The position numbers were made by a program, and so were the translations under genes. Positions 1 to 49,987 of a stretch of 64,000 nt of DNA are shown one piece after another. Origin of the DNA: Cristatella mucedo (lineage: Eukaryota > Bryozoa > Phylactolaemata > Cristatellidae); contig WPIO01000013.1 in the NCBI GenBank assembly GCA_009760855.2, positions 6,348,001 through 6,412,000 of the forward strand, given 5' to 3'. The notes beneath the pieces were generated by a model. It saw only the letters and a program-made list of their open reading frames with translations, was not told where the DNA came from and ran no database searches. Within the stretch, counting starts at the first letter, position 1. Every line of letters begins with the position of its first letter.

Positions 1-609
1 GGAAGGGACCCAGTACTGGTAGTCGGTTAGGTTTTGCCAGCAGTGACCCCTGAGTTTTCTACATGCCGAAAATATTCTAAGAAACTGTGCACCTTTTGGG
101 TGCTAATGGGACCATGGAATGCACTTTCGTTTTGCTTAGTTGCAGGCTAGCAGGATTTCAACTTTGCTGGATATGTTTGAAATGGACCCATGCTCCTAGC
201 TACCTACCGATGTATTCGGATGTTGCTTAAAGCAGATCATGGGTTGTCTCTACTCATTATTGAGTATTTACCCTGTCTCATTGGACCCCTATCTTTCGGT
301 TTGCCCATGACTAATCTTGTTTAAAGCACCAGCTGTAAACGCCTTTATGTGCCGCCCATTCACTATTTCTTCGGCCTATCCCGACTCGTGATAAGTTTTT
401 GTAGGCTGCTTACCACATGTAAGAGCTGGGCCTTCCTTTCTGGCCAGTTCCTTTGATATTATAGCTTGTAGCTATAGCTAGATGTGTCTACAATTTTGAT
501 GCAATTTTGATGACAATTTTAATGGTTGCAGAGATCTCCCTACGAACAAAGTGACCTTTTAACAGTAATAAGACCATCAAGCTATGCAAGAACACTGATA
601 AGCACTAAC

Positions 610-770
610 GGTCTTTACCCAGTAGTAAGGTGCTCGCTTTTCACGACCCAGGTCGTGGTTTCGAGTCCTGAAGTGGGCGATCCTGTGTTTCGCACTGCAG
701 GTGGTGGTGATAGCCGTTGAGGCTCCTCTGCCTCTCTATAAATGCTGTTGAATCAGCTACCTTTAACATC
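610..770 (+). mobile_element. SINE-A copy (tRNA-derived)
   Basis: It has a polymerase III B-box-like GGTTTCGAGTCC near 655-667, then GTGGGCGATCC, a GGTGGTGATAGCCGTTGAGGC block and the tail GAATCAGCTA seen in other copies. Diverged. Confidence 0.75.
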
Positions 771-2366
771 AATTTCTCAGTTCTGAAGTGACTGGCTTCT
801 GTGTTGCTAAACAATGAATTAAAAGAAGAAAAACTATTTCAGTGACCATGGGTTTTTAATTAAAAAATCTTGTTGTCGAGCACTTATGTCAAGCCAAGCA
901 ATAATGACCAACCTTTTAAACGAATGTATGTCGTTCTTGAAAGGATGTGTTTGTTGACCTAACGCCTTCGTAGTTATACTACCGTAAGGATGCTCAATTT
1001 TTGAGTTATCAGTGCATGACAGGCACATGTGTGTTTAGATACTTATCTGGTCATGTGCATGCACTTATTGGCCATCGTTGTACAAGACGTTTGCTCAGAA
1101 AAGACACTTGTAGTTGGACCTCGTACGCTTGTTGACAGGAGTGTGTTTAAAGACCCAAATTAGCCGCAGTGATGTCTTATCTTTTAGGTGACGAGCACAT
1201 TTCATTTACGACATCCAAGATTGGATCGCTGGTGGACGTGAATCAGAGCAAGGATCCTGAAGGCCTGCGCACATTTTACTATCTTGTTCAAGATCTCAAA
1301 TGCTTGGTGTTCTCACTTATTGGGCTACATTTCAAGATCAAGCCCATATAACAGCATCTGAGTCTGCTTCTACATCTGTCATTGTCCTGCATTGTATATA
1401 CATACCGCTCATGTTTGCTGTGTCTGTACTACTGTTTACAGTGTCTGTACTACAGGCTGAAGAATGATCATGTTGGCTAAGTTAATATGATGTCTGGCTG
1501 ACTGGACAGTAAAGGCAACTTGTGTGTTCAACTTTTTTGCCACCTGGGGTGGCTTAGCAGCATTCGCCTTCATGGATTGTGTTTTTAGCTCTGACTAGAT
1601 CAGTAAACCTTTCGTTCGTGTGTAACTCGTATTCGCTTTTTTGTTCGTGCATCTGGCGGGCTTTGCTTGTACGGCTTACCTCAAGATATATCAGAGAGGA
1701 AGTGGGTAGCTGTATGTGATTTTTTTTTGTTCTCACCCTGCGGCTTCTTAGCTATTTCCTGCCAGTGCTGTGACCACCATCAGGCTATTTATTGAACTAG
1801 GTGTACCAACTGATACATTTGTAGCTGCTGCATTCGCCACACACCATTCTATTATTTGCTGAGCTTGGGCTAACCACTTGCATTGGTACAAGAGGGGCCT
1901 GGCTCATCGTATCTGATCCGTTTCCTCGTAAAAGGCAAGCACTTGCGACCGTGATTGCCTGGGTTTGAGTCGCATAGTTATATAGTCGCATAGCATCGCA
2001 GGTTCATTGCTTGCTGCAAGCAGAGTGATAGTATCGGCTTTTCCGTCGCTATATAAATTTAAATGACGAAATCAGCTCACCTTTGCTTTTTACTTTGAAA
2101 AACTTGGGAGCTTCGTCAATGTCGACAGTGCACTAGTACCCTAGCTTGTTGCTAAGCGCTACATGAAGATTTTCTGTCCGGAGCTAACGCGACCCCACAT
2201 CTACAAAATGGGTTTCTGTCGATGGGGCATTAAAATAGAAAATTCGGGCTATCGAGGTACAAGAAATAGAAGTACTTCGCTGTAGTCCATGTATTGCAAA
2301 TCCCTTAAGTCAGGTTTGATGTAAGCTTAAATTTAGAAAATTGTAGCACCTTATAGCATCCTCTCG

Positions 2367-2380
<14 letters not shown>

Positions 2381-2415
<35 letters not shown>

Positions 2416-2418
2416 CTC
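2381..2418. repeat. (CT)n microsatellite
   Basis: A short, nearly pure CT run with one interruption (TCGTCTCTC). Confidence 0.95.
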
Positions 2419-2656
2419 GAAAAACAATCTTGCTTTCATGTCTACGCCGTTGAAACCCAGCTCTATCCATCCGTCGACCTTGTATGCCTAGTGCTTGTTT
2501 GGTGCAGCTTAAGGTGCTGGCCTTTGATTATCGAGATCGTGGACTCGAGCCAAATACCTTACTGCCTGCATCGATGGCATTCCCGTTTGGATGGCTAGTA
2601 AATTCTTCAAGCTTAACGGTGATAGGACCGTTCTATTAGTTATGTGCAATCCCAGC

Positions 2657-2815
2657 GATGGTTTAGTCTAGCGATGAGGTGCTTGTCTTTAACGACCGAG
2701 GTCAAGATGAATGTATTTGATGGCCGAGGTTGTGAGCTCGAGCCCCGTGGCATATGTGAAGCGGCTGAATGTGGAATTAAGTTCTCTTAGGGCACTATGC
2801 AAATGAATATATTTT
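2657..2815 (+). mobile_element. SINE-B copy
   Basis: It contains a GAGGTGCTTG.CTTTAACGACC block, then CTCGAGCCCCGTGGCATATG, and ends with AATTAAGTTCTCTTAGGG.AC and an AT-rich tail. The same order occurs at 38325 (+) and, reversed, at 21146 and 45195. About 30 bases carrying a second GGCCGAGGT appear inserted or duplicated in the middle. Confidence 0.7.
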
Positions 2816-4589
2816 CGGCGATCCAGCCTTCAGCTCGTATGCACCGAATTCTAGAGCTGGCTTCCGGTAAAGGTCATTCACGAACTGCAATGACCTTGCA
2901 GCTTTAAAGACGCATCTTCCGGTCAGCTTTTCCTTCGTCCCAATGAAATAGTCATTTTTGGTTCGGTGTGCATTGCGTGCGATCCAGTGCACGAGTTATA
3001 TCGGCATCTGTTCACAAAGGCAGCTCACTTCGCGCTATGGGCACTGCCCACAGCCAGCTGCAAACGGTTGTCGCCAGCGTCTGTTTATATTTGCGATATT
3101 TACATAAATATTTACGATATTTACAGAACCTTAGCCAAAAAATACATAAATAACCACTAGACTATAACGTAAAACCCAAAACTCACAACCCCTTAGCACT
3201 ACAAGGAAAATCCTAAACACTAAGCTATGAAGATATATCGAAATGAGTTTATATAACGTTAATATAAACAGCCAAGTAACCACGTTAAGCAACCTGCTAT
3301 GGCCGCAGTGTCAATAGCAGGAAGTGAACTGGCGCTATGAATAAGTGACGCCGTATTAGCTGGATTAAGTGCATGTTGAAGTTTGACTCTCTGACAGTAC
3401 ATAAGCGACGGCAAGGAAGAGCCGAGGGGCGCTTTAACAACCGCGTATTACGCTGACGCTCGCGTTGTATACGGTCGCTGTGGCTCCGGTGGCCGCAGTC
3501 CTAGCAGTGTCTCACGTGGTGTCACGCGCTAGCGGTAGTAGCTCACGGAGACACAGCGGGCGCACGTGCGCGGTGAACAAGATTTTTATTACGCCCAACG
3601 GGCACACGTGTGGGAGCCCAATCAATCGCAGCAGACGACACGAAATATAATCTGCATTAGTGGCCTGACGCTGCGCCGCTTCGACGGCTTAGCTATTGAC
3701 ATCTCAGGTGAAGCTTTCGTGCTTTAGTGTCGGCGCTTCGCTAATGCCACAACAGCAGAAGCCGCAGGCGCACGCAGCGATCGCGGCACCGCAGCCCACG
3801 GCCGTCGGCGAGTGCCGCCGACTCGTCTCTCTTCGGTGTCTCCCTCGTCTCACCGCTCGTCCCGCCTTTGCATGTCAGCGACAGCTCATCAACGGCGGGT
3901 CGACAGAACGCAGCTGCTAGCCGGCTTGTACCTACACTACGGGCAAAGCTAATCGATGGCATGTTAAGAGGCCGGACACCGGCCTTCGTCCAAGCCACAC
4001 ATGTTACCAGCCAGCGGTCTAACGAGCTGGTGGCCATCGGTGTCTTCCATGTTTGCTTTAGCATGCCGGCCCAACTATAATTCTTGTATGCTTTTCCATG
4101 CTCTTCGCGTCACTGACCCTCGGGCACGGATTCTCCGGCAGTGAGTTTTAAAGCGCCTGGAAAGAGATCCAGCTCTCTCTAAAGACCCATTTATGAAAGA
4201 TATATTATTATTGTTATTATTATTAATGTTATAGTATCAGCCTTTACGTCCAACTCTTTTGCTCGGACCGGTATACAATTCAAGTCAGACTATTACTTGT
4301 GCTGGGCTTTTTATCCCACCGAACCGTAGATTGCGACACTATAGGGTTCGTCGTCCGCTTAGCGCTCGGAAGGTTGACGAGCACGTGCCATGCGGTGCCG
4401 CGTGCGCCGATAGCAAACGTAGCCGCCGACCTCTCTACAAGATGTTAAATGAATTCGCGAGGCTCTTCTCTTCGCGAGCAGTACTCTTGTGGGAGCCGCA
4501 GACGGACGACAAGCCCGCTCCTGACTGCGAGAGCTTAACAAGAGCCCCGGCGCGGAAAGATCGCACGACCGAGTGGCCATTCACTCGCG

Positions 4590-4670
4590 CCTCCACCCAA
4601 TCAGCGGGGGAGGGGGACCCGGCTGCAGAGGCGTTATGCACTCCTGCCCTGTCAGGCTAGGGCGGGGCAA
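4590..4670 (+). promoter_or_regulatory. Probable INTS1 core promoter (CCAAT box and GC box)
   Basis: A CCAAT pentamer lies at 4597-4601 and a GGGCGGGGC GC box at 4660-4668, in a CpG-rich block about 0.5 kb before the INTS1 start codon. No TATA box is seen at a useful distance. CCAAT plus Sp1-type GC boxes without TATA is the usual design of a housekeeping promoter. The start site was not determined; it is inferred to lie between about 4690 and 5085. Confidence 0.4.
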
Positions 4671-5085
4671 CGTGGTGGCGATGCTACGCCCACAACATAT
4701 CCGCATCCTAATCATCATTCATCAGGAGCTGTGAAAAAATTGTATTTATGCAGCCATAAGCTGGCGGGTGTAGCGTCCCAACATTTCAATTAATTCTACT
4801 GCTGCTGCCTTAACCTTAGAGGTTCAAAGCCTGCTGCTGAATTGATACCGAGCACACGGAAGCTAGATCACGTGGTTTTGTTTTTAAATAATAAAAAATG
4901 TTGTTATGATGCGTTCACTTCACTGGTAGAAAGCTACCATTGTTCAAAGGCTGTAGATATAGGGCAAAGCCGCAGCACAAACACAGGGGGCTATGATTGG
5001 GGCTCATTGATGTAAGTGCGCAACTCAGGAGCGTGGTGAGGCCGTCCTACCTAGGCGCAGTATTATATCCGTCCAAATTACCATC

Positions 5086-5136
5086 ATGGCTGCGCCTATG
5101 CGTCTACCTCCGGACGCGTTCGCCTTTGAGTCCTGA
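5086..5136 (+). other. Upstream ORF in the probable INTS1 leader
   Basis: A 16-codon ORF (MAAPMRLPPDAFAFES, stop TGA) starts in fair context (catcATGG) 72 bases before the INTS1 ATG, in the same frame, and stops 21 bases before it. If the transcript starts upstream, ribosomes would meet this ORF first and would have to reinitiate or leak past it to make INTS1. If transcription starts between 5137 and 5157 it has no role. Confidence 0.35.
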
Positions 5137-5157
5137 GCCGATTTAAATTTTCACGCG

Positions 5158-43425
<38,268 letters not shown>

Positions 43426-43977
43426 CCTTGTTTCGGCAGAGTTCATTCGATGTTGATATCTTTAGGTACCACAATCAAGCTCACATTTTCTGCAAGTCCA
43501 CGTTGCTCTTGGTTATGAGTCTCACGTTCTAGCGACAAAATGCTTAGGATAAGTGGTTTTGGGGCTCCATTATTTGGAGGATATGCCCATCTGTATAGCT
43601 TTATTTGTAAAGCAAATATACGTATTTGTGAAATCAAAGCCCCAAATGTGCTGATCGTACCCTCTTTCGGTTGCTGCCTACAAAATTGGGCTGTTTTGTG
43701 ACTTATTTGAGCATGTCCGAGGTTCCTTGTCACTGGATTAGTGCCTCAGCTTGATCGCTGTCGCTGTCTCTGGTGATCTCTTTGTCACTGCTGTCATTCA
43801 CGTCTGACAGGGACCAGTCTAAAAAGTAAAACACGACTTCAACCCCGGCATATATAGGAGACAAATAGATTGCTACTGCTCATTTATTAAAAGGCACAGC
43901 CCGTAAAGCAGTGTAACGTTTGAAGTCGAATAGTGTTTTCGATGGCAAAGTGGAAAGCCTCGTAGAGAAGTCTAAAG

Positions 43978-44135
43978 GCTACAATAGCCCAGAAGGTAAG
44001 GTGCTCCTCTATACGACCTTGGTCGTGAGTTCCAATCCTTCAGTGAGCGATCTGCATTGCCAACTGCAAGAGGTGGTGAAAGCCGTTAAGGCTGTTTTGC
44101 TGCTATACAAATGAGGCTGTTAAATCAACTAATGC
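43978..44135 (+). mobile_element. SINE-A copy
   Basis: GAAGGTAAGGTGCTCCTC, ACGACCTTGGTCGTGAGTTC, GTGGTGAAAGCCGTTAAGGC and the tail GTTAAATCAACTAATGC. Confidence 0.75.
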
Positions 44136-45159
44136 TTTTGTGAACGTCACTTCTGTGGTTAGGCTTCAAAAATGGTGTGCGGTTTTCCCCTTTTTTTTTG
44201 TGGACTTTAACTATCTTTCCTGCTTGTGCTGCATAGTCGGTCTGGTTCAGAGCCGTTGACGTATAAACCACTAAATTTGTTGCAACGAACGTTAAGACTA
44301 CGTAGCTCTCTGGTTAAACAGGCTGGGATCTCTGGTTGTGGTCGACCTAGAAGTACCATGCTATCGTTTCAGGTTTTGGGTAATTGGCCAGATCTGCTCA
44401 ATCGGTGGTCGTAAACTGTGTCGTGCAGAATGCCTCTGATTAACCAGCATTTTCGCCACCCGAAATTGATTGCATTACCAGACTTTGTTCGCCTGTATGT
44501 CCAGCAGATATTGTGTACCAACACTGCATCGAGTGGATGCTACTGGAGCTTAAAATTCATCGTTCTTTGCAGCTTTCGTGAGTGATTTCGCAGTGGAGAT
44601 AGCTATACTACCGTTTTGTTGAGCTGGCATGACCTCGCGACAAATGGTCGCTGGGGTGATCATAAGCGATGATATAGCTTGCCTGGGTAGGCCAAACAGC
44701 GAACGGGAGAATGGGAACAGGGAGCCTTGTGCGAACTAAGGCGATTCCAAGCATTACAGTTCTTGTTGGTTGGGCATTTGCTCGAACCAGATGGCAGTTT
44801 CGGGGACAATAACAAGAGATTAGCACCTGCAGCTGACTGAAGGCATAGGCGACACACACTCGCTCGACCGATGAAGTGTGTCAAGCACCGGAAGTTGCAG
44901 GGAAATTGCCACGACAGCTGATTAAACGGTGCACTCTATTATTATCCAGTGCTGATGCATATGTGATAATTGAAGCGAAAGTAAATTGACAAGGGCTCCC
45001 GGGGGAAATGGCAATGGCGAAAATGCCTTTACTCTCAAGGGTCATGAGGCTGGCGGGCAACAGGCAAGCTGCTCGCCAGCCGCCTCTCAAGCAGGCCTTA
45101 GATGATCTGCTCCTGACTTTGCTCCTGTACCGAGGTAGCTGCCAGACAAGCAAGAGTGT

Positions 45160-45167
45160 GTGTGCAT

Positions 45168-45201
<34 letters not shown>

Positions 45202-45203
45202 AA
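45160..45203. repeat. (TA)n microsatellite
   Basis: GTGTGTGCA followed by a TATATA run with ACATATACA interruptions. Confidence 0.9.
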
Positions 45204-45328
45204 TTGTATAGCACACTAAGAGAACTTATAACTTACCCAGGTACTCTATCTATGCCGCGGGGCTCGAGCCCCACAACCTTTGGAGGTGTTGATGGCGAGG
45301 ATCTTACCACTGGGCCAAACCAGGATAT
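45195..45328 (-). mobile_element. SINE-B copy
   Basis: CACACTAAGAGAACTTATAA, TATGCCGCGGGGCTCGAGCC and CTTACCACTGGGCCAAACCA. Confidence 0.7.
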
Positions 45329-45590
45329 TTGGAGTATTCGTGATCGCCCGGCGCCTGATGTTGACCTGTGGCTCAGCGCTTCGGAGTGCTCAGTTGAGCG
45401 AGACCTCAGATTGCCTCTGGCCACAGTGCAAGTCATCCCTACCTCTCGCCCGCTCGCATATTCTTATAACCGAACTCTGCATCAAGCTCAGATCGCTATC
45501 CTGGCGGCAGTAAATGGCACCGGCGGCGGAATCGGGGCTGCGGGGCTCTCCCTTCTAGCGATCGGCAGCAGACGCTGGGCGCTCGCGGGT

Positions 45591-46398
45591 CTAGCCATTC
45601 TCCAGCTTACCACTGCCGGAGTTGCTGTGAATTCTGTCCTTCATGCTTCCTCCGTCGTCACTAGAATCCACGTCGTCTTTGGTGACTGTGGCGTCCGCTG
45701 GCTTCGAGTAGAGATCTGCGGCGATTGGAGACACGGTCAGCAGTTGTCGGCTACAATTTGGAGGGCAGCACTCACCGGCCGCTCTGGAGCTTTGCCAGGA
45801 AAGGGATATGAAAGTTAGGAGAAGAGGAGATGAGAGTAGAGACGCATCCATCAATGCGGGGTTAGCCGAGACACCGAAGCCGACTGTTTGCGTTCGGAGG
45901 AGATGGGGCGAGCCTTCGCGAGGTACGGAGCTTCTCGTCGCCCTCGGGTCGCGCAGTCCGCTCCTTCCGCAGCCGCCACCGCACTGCAGTGGCTGGCGGC
46001 TGCGGAAGGAGCGGACTCTCCCGAGCGAGATCCCGAAGGTGCAGCAGCCGGGCGGAGCACTCTGTTGAGCGTGCCGGCTCGCCTGCATTGCCAGCCAGCG
46101 CTTCGCCGATGGCTTTTTTCATGGCGTCCAGAGCGGAGGACTCAGGAATGACGTTAATCTTCACAGCGTTGCAGACGCCGGCCTTTTCGAACTTTTGGCA
46201 CGTCGCCAGCCAGTCGGTGTCAACAGCGAAGTGGCGGCCGTCGACTCGCACGACGTCCACCGTGGGCAAGCAGCCGCCTCGAATCGTGGCGCCGCAGCGC
46301 GCCTCTAGAGTTTGTGAGTCTTCCCGGTGCTCGTCGGAAGGCGGCCCGTAGTTCGGCACCACAAACACGCTGCTAGGAGGGACGAAGCAGCCGTCCAT
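45591..46398 (-). CDS. Candidate small gene of unknown function (two exons proposed)
   Basis: I do not recognise this protein. On the minus strand an ORF from ATG at 46398 encodes a compositionally normal sequence: MDGCFVPPSSVFVVPNYGPP, then TVDVVRVDGRHFAVDTDWLA and AVKINVIPESSALDAMKKAI. Beyond about 46083 it turns into Pro/Arg-rich sequence over an inverted repeat. A second segment (45715 down to 45591), after a good acceptor (caatcgccgcag), encodes the acidic end VTKDDVDSSDDGG...SGKLENG and a stop. Joining 46398-46083 with 45715-45591 keeps frame and gives 146 residues, but needs a non-consensus GC donor (gcgagc). The second segment also has a good donor of its own (GTG|gtaagc at 45611), so the gene could continue. 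A long open frame on the plus strand here is probably its shadow. Confidence 0.35.
45955..46017. repeat. Perfect 24-bp inverted repeat with 15-bp spacer
   Basis: The left arm 45955-45978 (AGTCCGCTCCTTCCGCAGCC then GCCA) is the exact reverse complement of the right arm 45994-46017. The spacer contains the palindrome CACTGCAGTG. GC-rich and very stable if single-stranded. Confidence 0.9.
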
Positions 46399-47797
46399 AC
46401 CGGAGCGAGCAGACTCCGCCGAGAGAGCCCCGCGCGAGCCGCCGGCGATCGATACTGCGGCATAACCGACGACGGGCCGGCTACGCCGGACTCTCGGCCC
46501 GTCGTAGACCGCACCTCCGCCGCGTCGCCACTAATTAATATCGCCGAGCAATGGAGGCGCCCATCGTGACACGATGCGCACGCGCCTCCACACGAACCCG
46601 CCCTCGAGCGGCAGTGGCGGCTCTCGAAGCTCGCACGAGGACGCAGCGATCGGGCAGCGATCGGCCATTCGCTCGCTCGAGCTCTGTCGCATAGTTACGA
46701 TTGCTCAGGCGCAGCTTGCTCGTTCGTGCTTAATAAATAATAAATCCTAGCTGATTAAACAGCCTCTTTTTGTATAGCGACAGAAGAGCCTTTACGGCTA
46801 TCACCACCGCTTTTAGTGGCGATAAAGAATCGCCCACCGCAGGAATCGAACCCACGACCTCGGGGCCGAGGTCGTGAAAGCAACCGCCTTACCTAGTGTG
46901 CCATTACGGCTCACTGCGCTTCAGCCTGGGCTGCATTCCAAAGCGAAAGCTGGGCTGGCTTAGCGACTATTTTTTAATAAATGTATCTAAAAGGAAGGCA
47001 CTCGTGCACTGGCCGCGAGCGCTTGTTCCATAATGCGGCAGAGAACAGTGCCCAGCTTCAGCCTCTGCTAGCCTTTAAGCGAGACGAGTCTCGCTGCCCT
47101 GCCGCGCTTTACCTTCGCTGGGCGCTTCTAGAAACGGCAGACGCTCTTTCGGACAGACAACCTACCGTCTGCCGGAATTCCCAAAGCAAGGGGATTCCCT
47201 TAGCGCATCGCTATCTCTCGAATCGCTAGTACAGGATAGAGAGAGTAGGGAGTCAATGAACCGAGACCTCTGCTCTTCGCTCACGCTAGAGGCTTCAAAC
47301 TACTGGCGTCCGTGTTGCAGCATGAAAGTGTACTTAGTGAACGCTGAAATAACAAGAATGCGATACAACGCTGTCGTCGTGTCGATCCGACGTTCCGAAA
47401 ACGGTCCTCTGCGTACGGTTACACACTGGAAAAGCCAAGATCGTGCTAAATCAGATGTCAGCTAGAGTTTCATTGATTTCCGGACGTTGTTGGTTAGATA
47501 AAATTCAAAAATACCATTAGATAAACGACGAAAATTAATAAGACAATTCATTAACGCGAATTATTTTAGCAAAATACTATCAAGCTGTTATGGACTACTG
47601 TAGGCTTGCCGTCTGTGTCCACTCGTCGGTCGTGTTTTCGGGCCAGCTGCCATTGCAACTGTTACCTTCTTGCTACAGTCATTCCAATGCTCCCAGTGCC
47701 GGTTTTCAGCATGCATTGCATCACATCGAGCCTTCGATCACGTTAACTCGCAAGTACTGCGTTCACTCACTCTAACGTTAATAGTAGCAATAATATA
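46399..47797. other. Intergenic stretch, no recognised gene
   Basis: GC-rich and CpG-rich to about 46735, possibly a promoter for the minus-strand candidate gene. Then come one SINE-A copy and unremarkable sequence to the LINE. No exon of a known protein was seen. Confidence 0.4.
46747..46912 (-). mobile_element. SINE-A copy (young subfamily)
   Basis: CTGATTAAACAGCCTCTTTT, TTTACGGCTATCACCACCGC, GGAATCGAACCCACGACCTC, GGGGCCGAGGTCGTGAAAGC and CTTACCTAGTGTGCCATTAC. Very close to the copies at 49988 and 62753. Confidence 0.88.
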
Positions 47798-49890
47798 AAT
47801 TTACATAGCGCCCTCGGAGAACTCAAACTCCTTCTAGGCACTTTACATTTGCTGAAAATGAAACACAATTAAACGGTTTGTTGTAGCATGCTCAATTACA
47901 CCGAGCACAACATGGTTAGAGGTGATGTGATGTGAAGTCAGGGGATGTTCTGATGCAGGTCGGGAGGGAGTTCCGGACTTTGGGACCATACGAACTAAAT
48001 GCACGGTCTCCAAAGGATTTGAGATTTTGTACGTGGTGTTTCTAGACTGTTGGATTCCGAAAAGCGGGTGGTACGATGCTTGGCCTGATGGGGTAGTATA
48101 TCTGAGAGATAGGCTGGAGCCAAAGAATGAAGGGACCTAAAAGTGAGCGACAAAACCTTGAAGTCAATCCGTTGCTTGACTGGTAGCCAGTGCAGGTCGG
48201 CGAGAAGTGGAGTAATGTGGCAACTGCGACGCTCACGACAGACAAGCCTAGCTGCTGAGTTTTGCACCAGCTGCAATCGCCTGATCGCACATGCCGGTAG
48301 GCCAGTAAGCAGTGAGTTTCAGAAGTCGAGACGGGATGTCACGAATGCATGGACCAACTTGGACGTAGTATCCTTATCCAAACAAGCCCGAATTTTAGCA
48401 CTGAAATGTAGCTGAAAGTAGGCAGACTTGACTGTGGAGCTGATATGGTCGTCTAACGAGAGGTCGCTTTGGAATATGACACATAGATTTCGAGCTGATT
48501 CAACTAGAGATATGCTGGCAGAGCCAATTTTGAGCTTCAGTCTTTCCAATCTCTGAATCACACTGGGTTTGCCCATAACTAATAAGTTAGTTTTATCGTC
48601 ATTTAGTTTTAGAAAATTTGCTGCCATCCATGTGTGGATGTCATCAATACACGTAGCAAGTGAGCTGAGAGAATTTGAGGTGCTCGAAGGCTGGGAGGGA
48701 TCAAAGCAAAGGTACAACTGAGTGTCATCCGCATAGAAGTGAAAGCCTAGATTGTGCTTGGCAATCACATCAGCAAGAGGGAGAGTATAAACCGTGAAAA
48801 GAACCGGACCTAACACGGAGCCCTGAGGTACTCCATATTTCAGAGGTACCTCGGATGATCTTTGTCCATTCACGTCAATACTCTGGAGTCTGCCACTGAG
48901 ATAGGACCCGAACCACTGCAGAGCAATGCCAGTGATGCCCAGGCGAGATGAGAGGCGCTCTAGAAGAACTTTGTGATCGATGGTATCAAAAGCTGCCGAA
49001 AGATCGAGCAAAACAAGCACTCTACCCATGTCTGCATTCCTAATTAGGTCGTTGTACACCCTAAGCAATGCTGACTCTGTGGAGTGATTAGCTCTAAAGC
49101 CAGACTGGAACTTACTAGCAAGGTGTGAGGTTTCGATATACGAGTTCAGCTGGTCTGTCACGACCCGTTCCAGTGTCTTTGATAGGAATGGTAGAAAGGA
49201 GACTGGGCGGTAGTTGCTTAAGTTCCCTCGGTCTAGTGTCGATTTCTTGAGAAGTGGCCTGACTACAGCTCTTTTGAAAGGTGCTGGGACATGACCTGAG
49301 GCTAATGACATATTAATGATGTTAGTTATGCATGGCAGCAGCAGGTCAATGCAACATATGAGCAGGACAGTGGGAATAGGGTCCAGAGGACTTTTTGTCT
49401 TCTTTGATTGAGATACGAGCTTCAGGACTAGATCACTAGTGACCTGCTTAAATGTAGACATTGAGGTGCAGCCAGGAATCGGGGAACAGCATTCTAGTGG
49501 AGATGTTGTCATCGCAGGGATTGATTCCGTGATCTTGTCTATCTTCTGCACAAAGAATCGAGAGAAGCGATTGGCTAGATCATCACAAGGATCATCAGGT
49601 AAAGAGCTAACCTGGGAGCGGTTGAGGAGATGTTTTATCGTCGACATCAGCATTTTTGGATTGTGCATCTGTGATTCAACAATGTTTCTATAGAAGCGGG
49701 ACTTGGCCTTTGCTAGGATTGATTGGTATGACCTACAGTAGTCTTCATATGCCGGTCGATGGACAGTCAGTCCAGATCTTGTTTATGCTTTTTCAAGCTT
49801 TCGCTTAGTAGACCTGGCTAGTTTAATGTTTGTGGAGATGTCGAGTCGTTGTCAAGTGATTAGGAATGTTTTGTCGCCGTGTCAGTGTGA
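47798..49890 (-). mobile_element. CR1/L2-like LINE, 5'-truncated, largest copy
   Basis: A non-LTR retrotransposon copying its RNA by target-primed reverse transcription. This copy keeps most of the reverse transcriptase, the C-terminal region and the 3' UTR (GTAGCATGCTC, CCTAGAAGGAGTTTGAGTTC). It lacks the N-terminal endonuclease, as is usual for 5'-truncated insertions. A stop (TAA near 49780) interrupts the frame upstream of the RT ORF. It lies between INTS1 and MUTYH. Confidence 0.9.
48319..49668 (-). pseudogene. LINE reverse transcriptase ORF fragment (449 residues)
   Basis: The RT palm motifs are in order: RPVSFLPFLSKTLERVV (fingers), LLDLSAAFDTIDHKVLLERL (motif A, catalytic Asp), YGVPQGSVLGPVLFTVYTLP (motif B), GFHFYADDTQLYLC (motif C, catalytic YADD) and LNDDKTNLLVMGKPS (motif D region). 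The palm core looks intact. The ORF lacks an endonuclease and is broken at its C-terminal side: the continuation (VQNSAARLVCRERR, SLHSLAPAYLSDILPHQ) is in another frame at 47995-48294. YADD and the DLSAAFDTIDH wording fit the CR1/L2 group; I cannot fix the clade without a tree. Active movement is not possible from this copy. Confidence 0.88.
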
Positions 49891-49987
49891 TTGATAGACG
49901 TCAATCATCTGCACACGTGCTTTGAGATGCGCTATCTCCACCCACATCGGTCTCCCGCCCGTAGGCTCTACTGCCGCTATTTTTGTT

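Larger units (their letters stand above)
1..4590. other. Upstream intergenic DNA, no recognised gene
   Basis: No exon of a recognisable protein was found on either strand. The stretch holds one SINE-A copy (about 610-770), a short (CT)n tract (about 2381-2418), one SINE-B copy (about 2657-2815) and an AT-rich block near 3080-3300. From about 3430 it becomes CpG-rich towards the INTS1 promoter. The open frames here are short, differ between strands and match nothing I know. An exon of an upstream gene or an untranslated exon cannot be excluded. Confidence 0.5.
43426..45590. other. Region downstream of INTS1, no recognised gene
   Basis: It contains the presumed INTS1 3' UTR with ATTAAA at 43886-43891, one SINE-A copy, a (TA)n tract and one SINE-B copy. 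A 43-codon open stretch from 45008 (MAMAKMPLLSRVMRLAGN, ATG in good context) ends at a possible donor near 45134. I found no partner exon and do not call it a gene. Confidence 0.45.

Noticed and set aside
3741-4660. 107- and 133-codon frames in the CpG-rich region upstream of INTS1
   Set aside because: No similarity to known proteins, both strands are equally open, and promoter elements are present.
45204-45818. 204-codon plus-strand frame with hydrophobic, membrane-like stretches
   Set aside because: It begins inside a SINE-B copy and overlaps the antisense of a better-looking minus-strand segment. No splice or start evidence.
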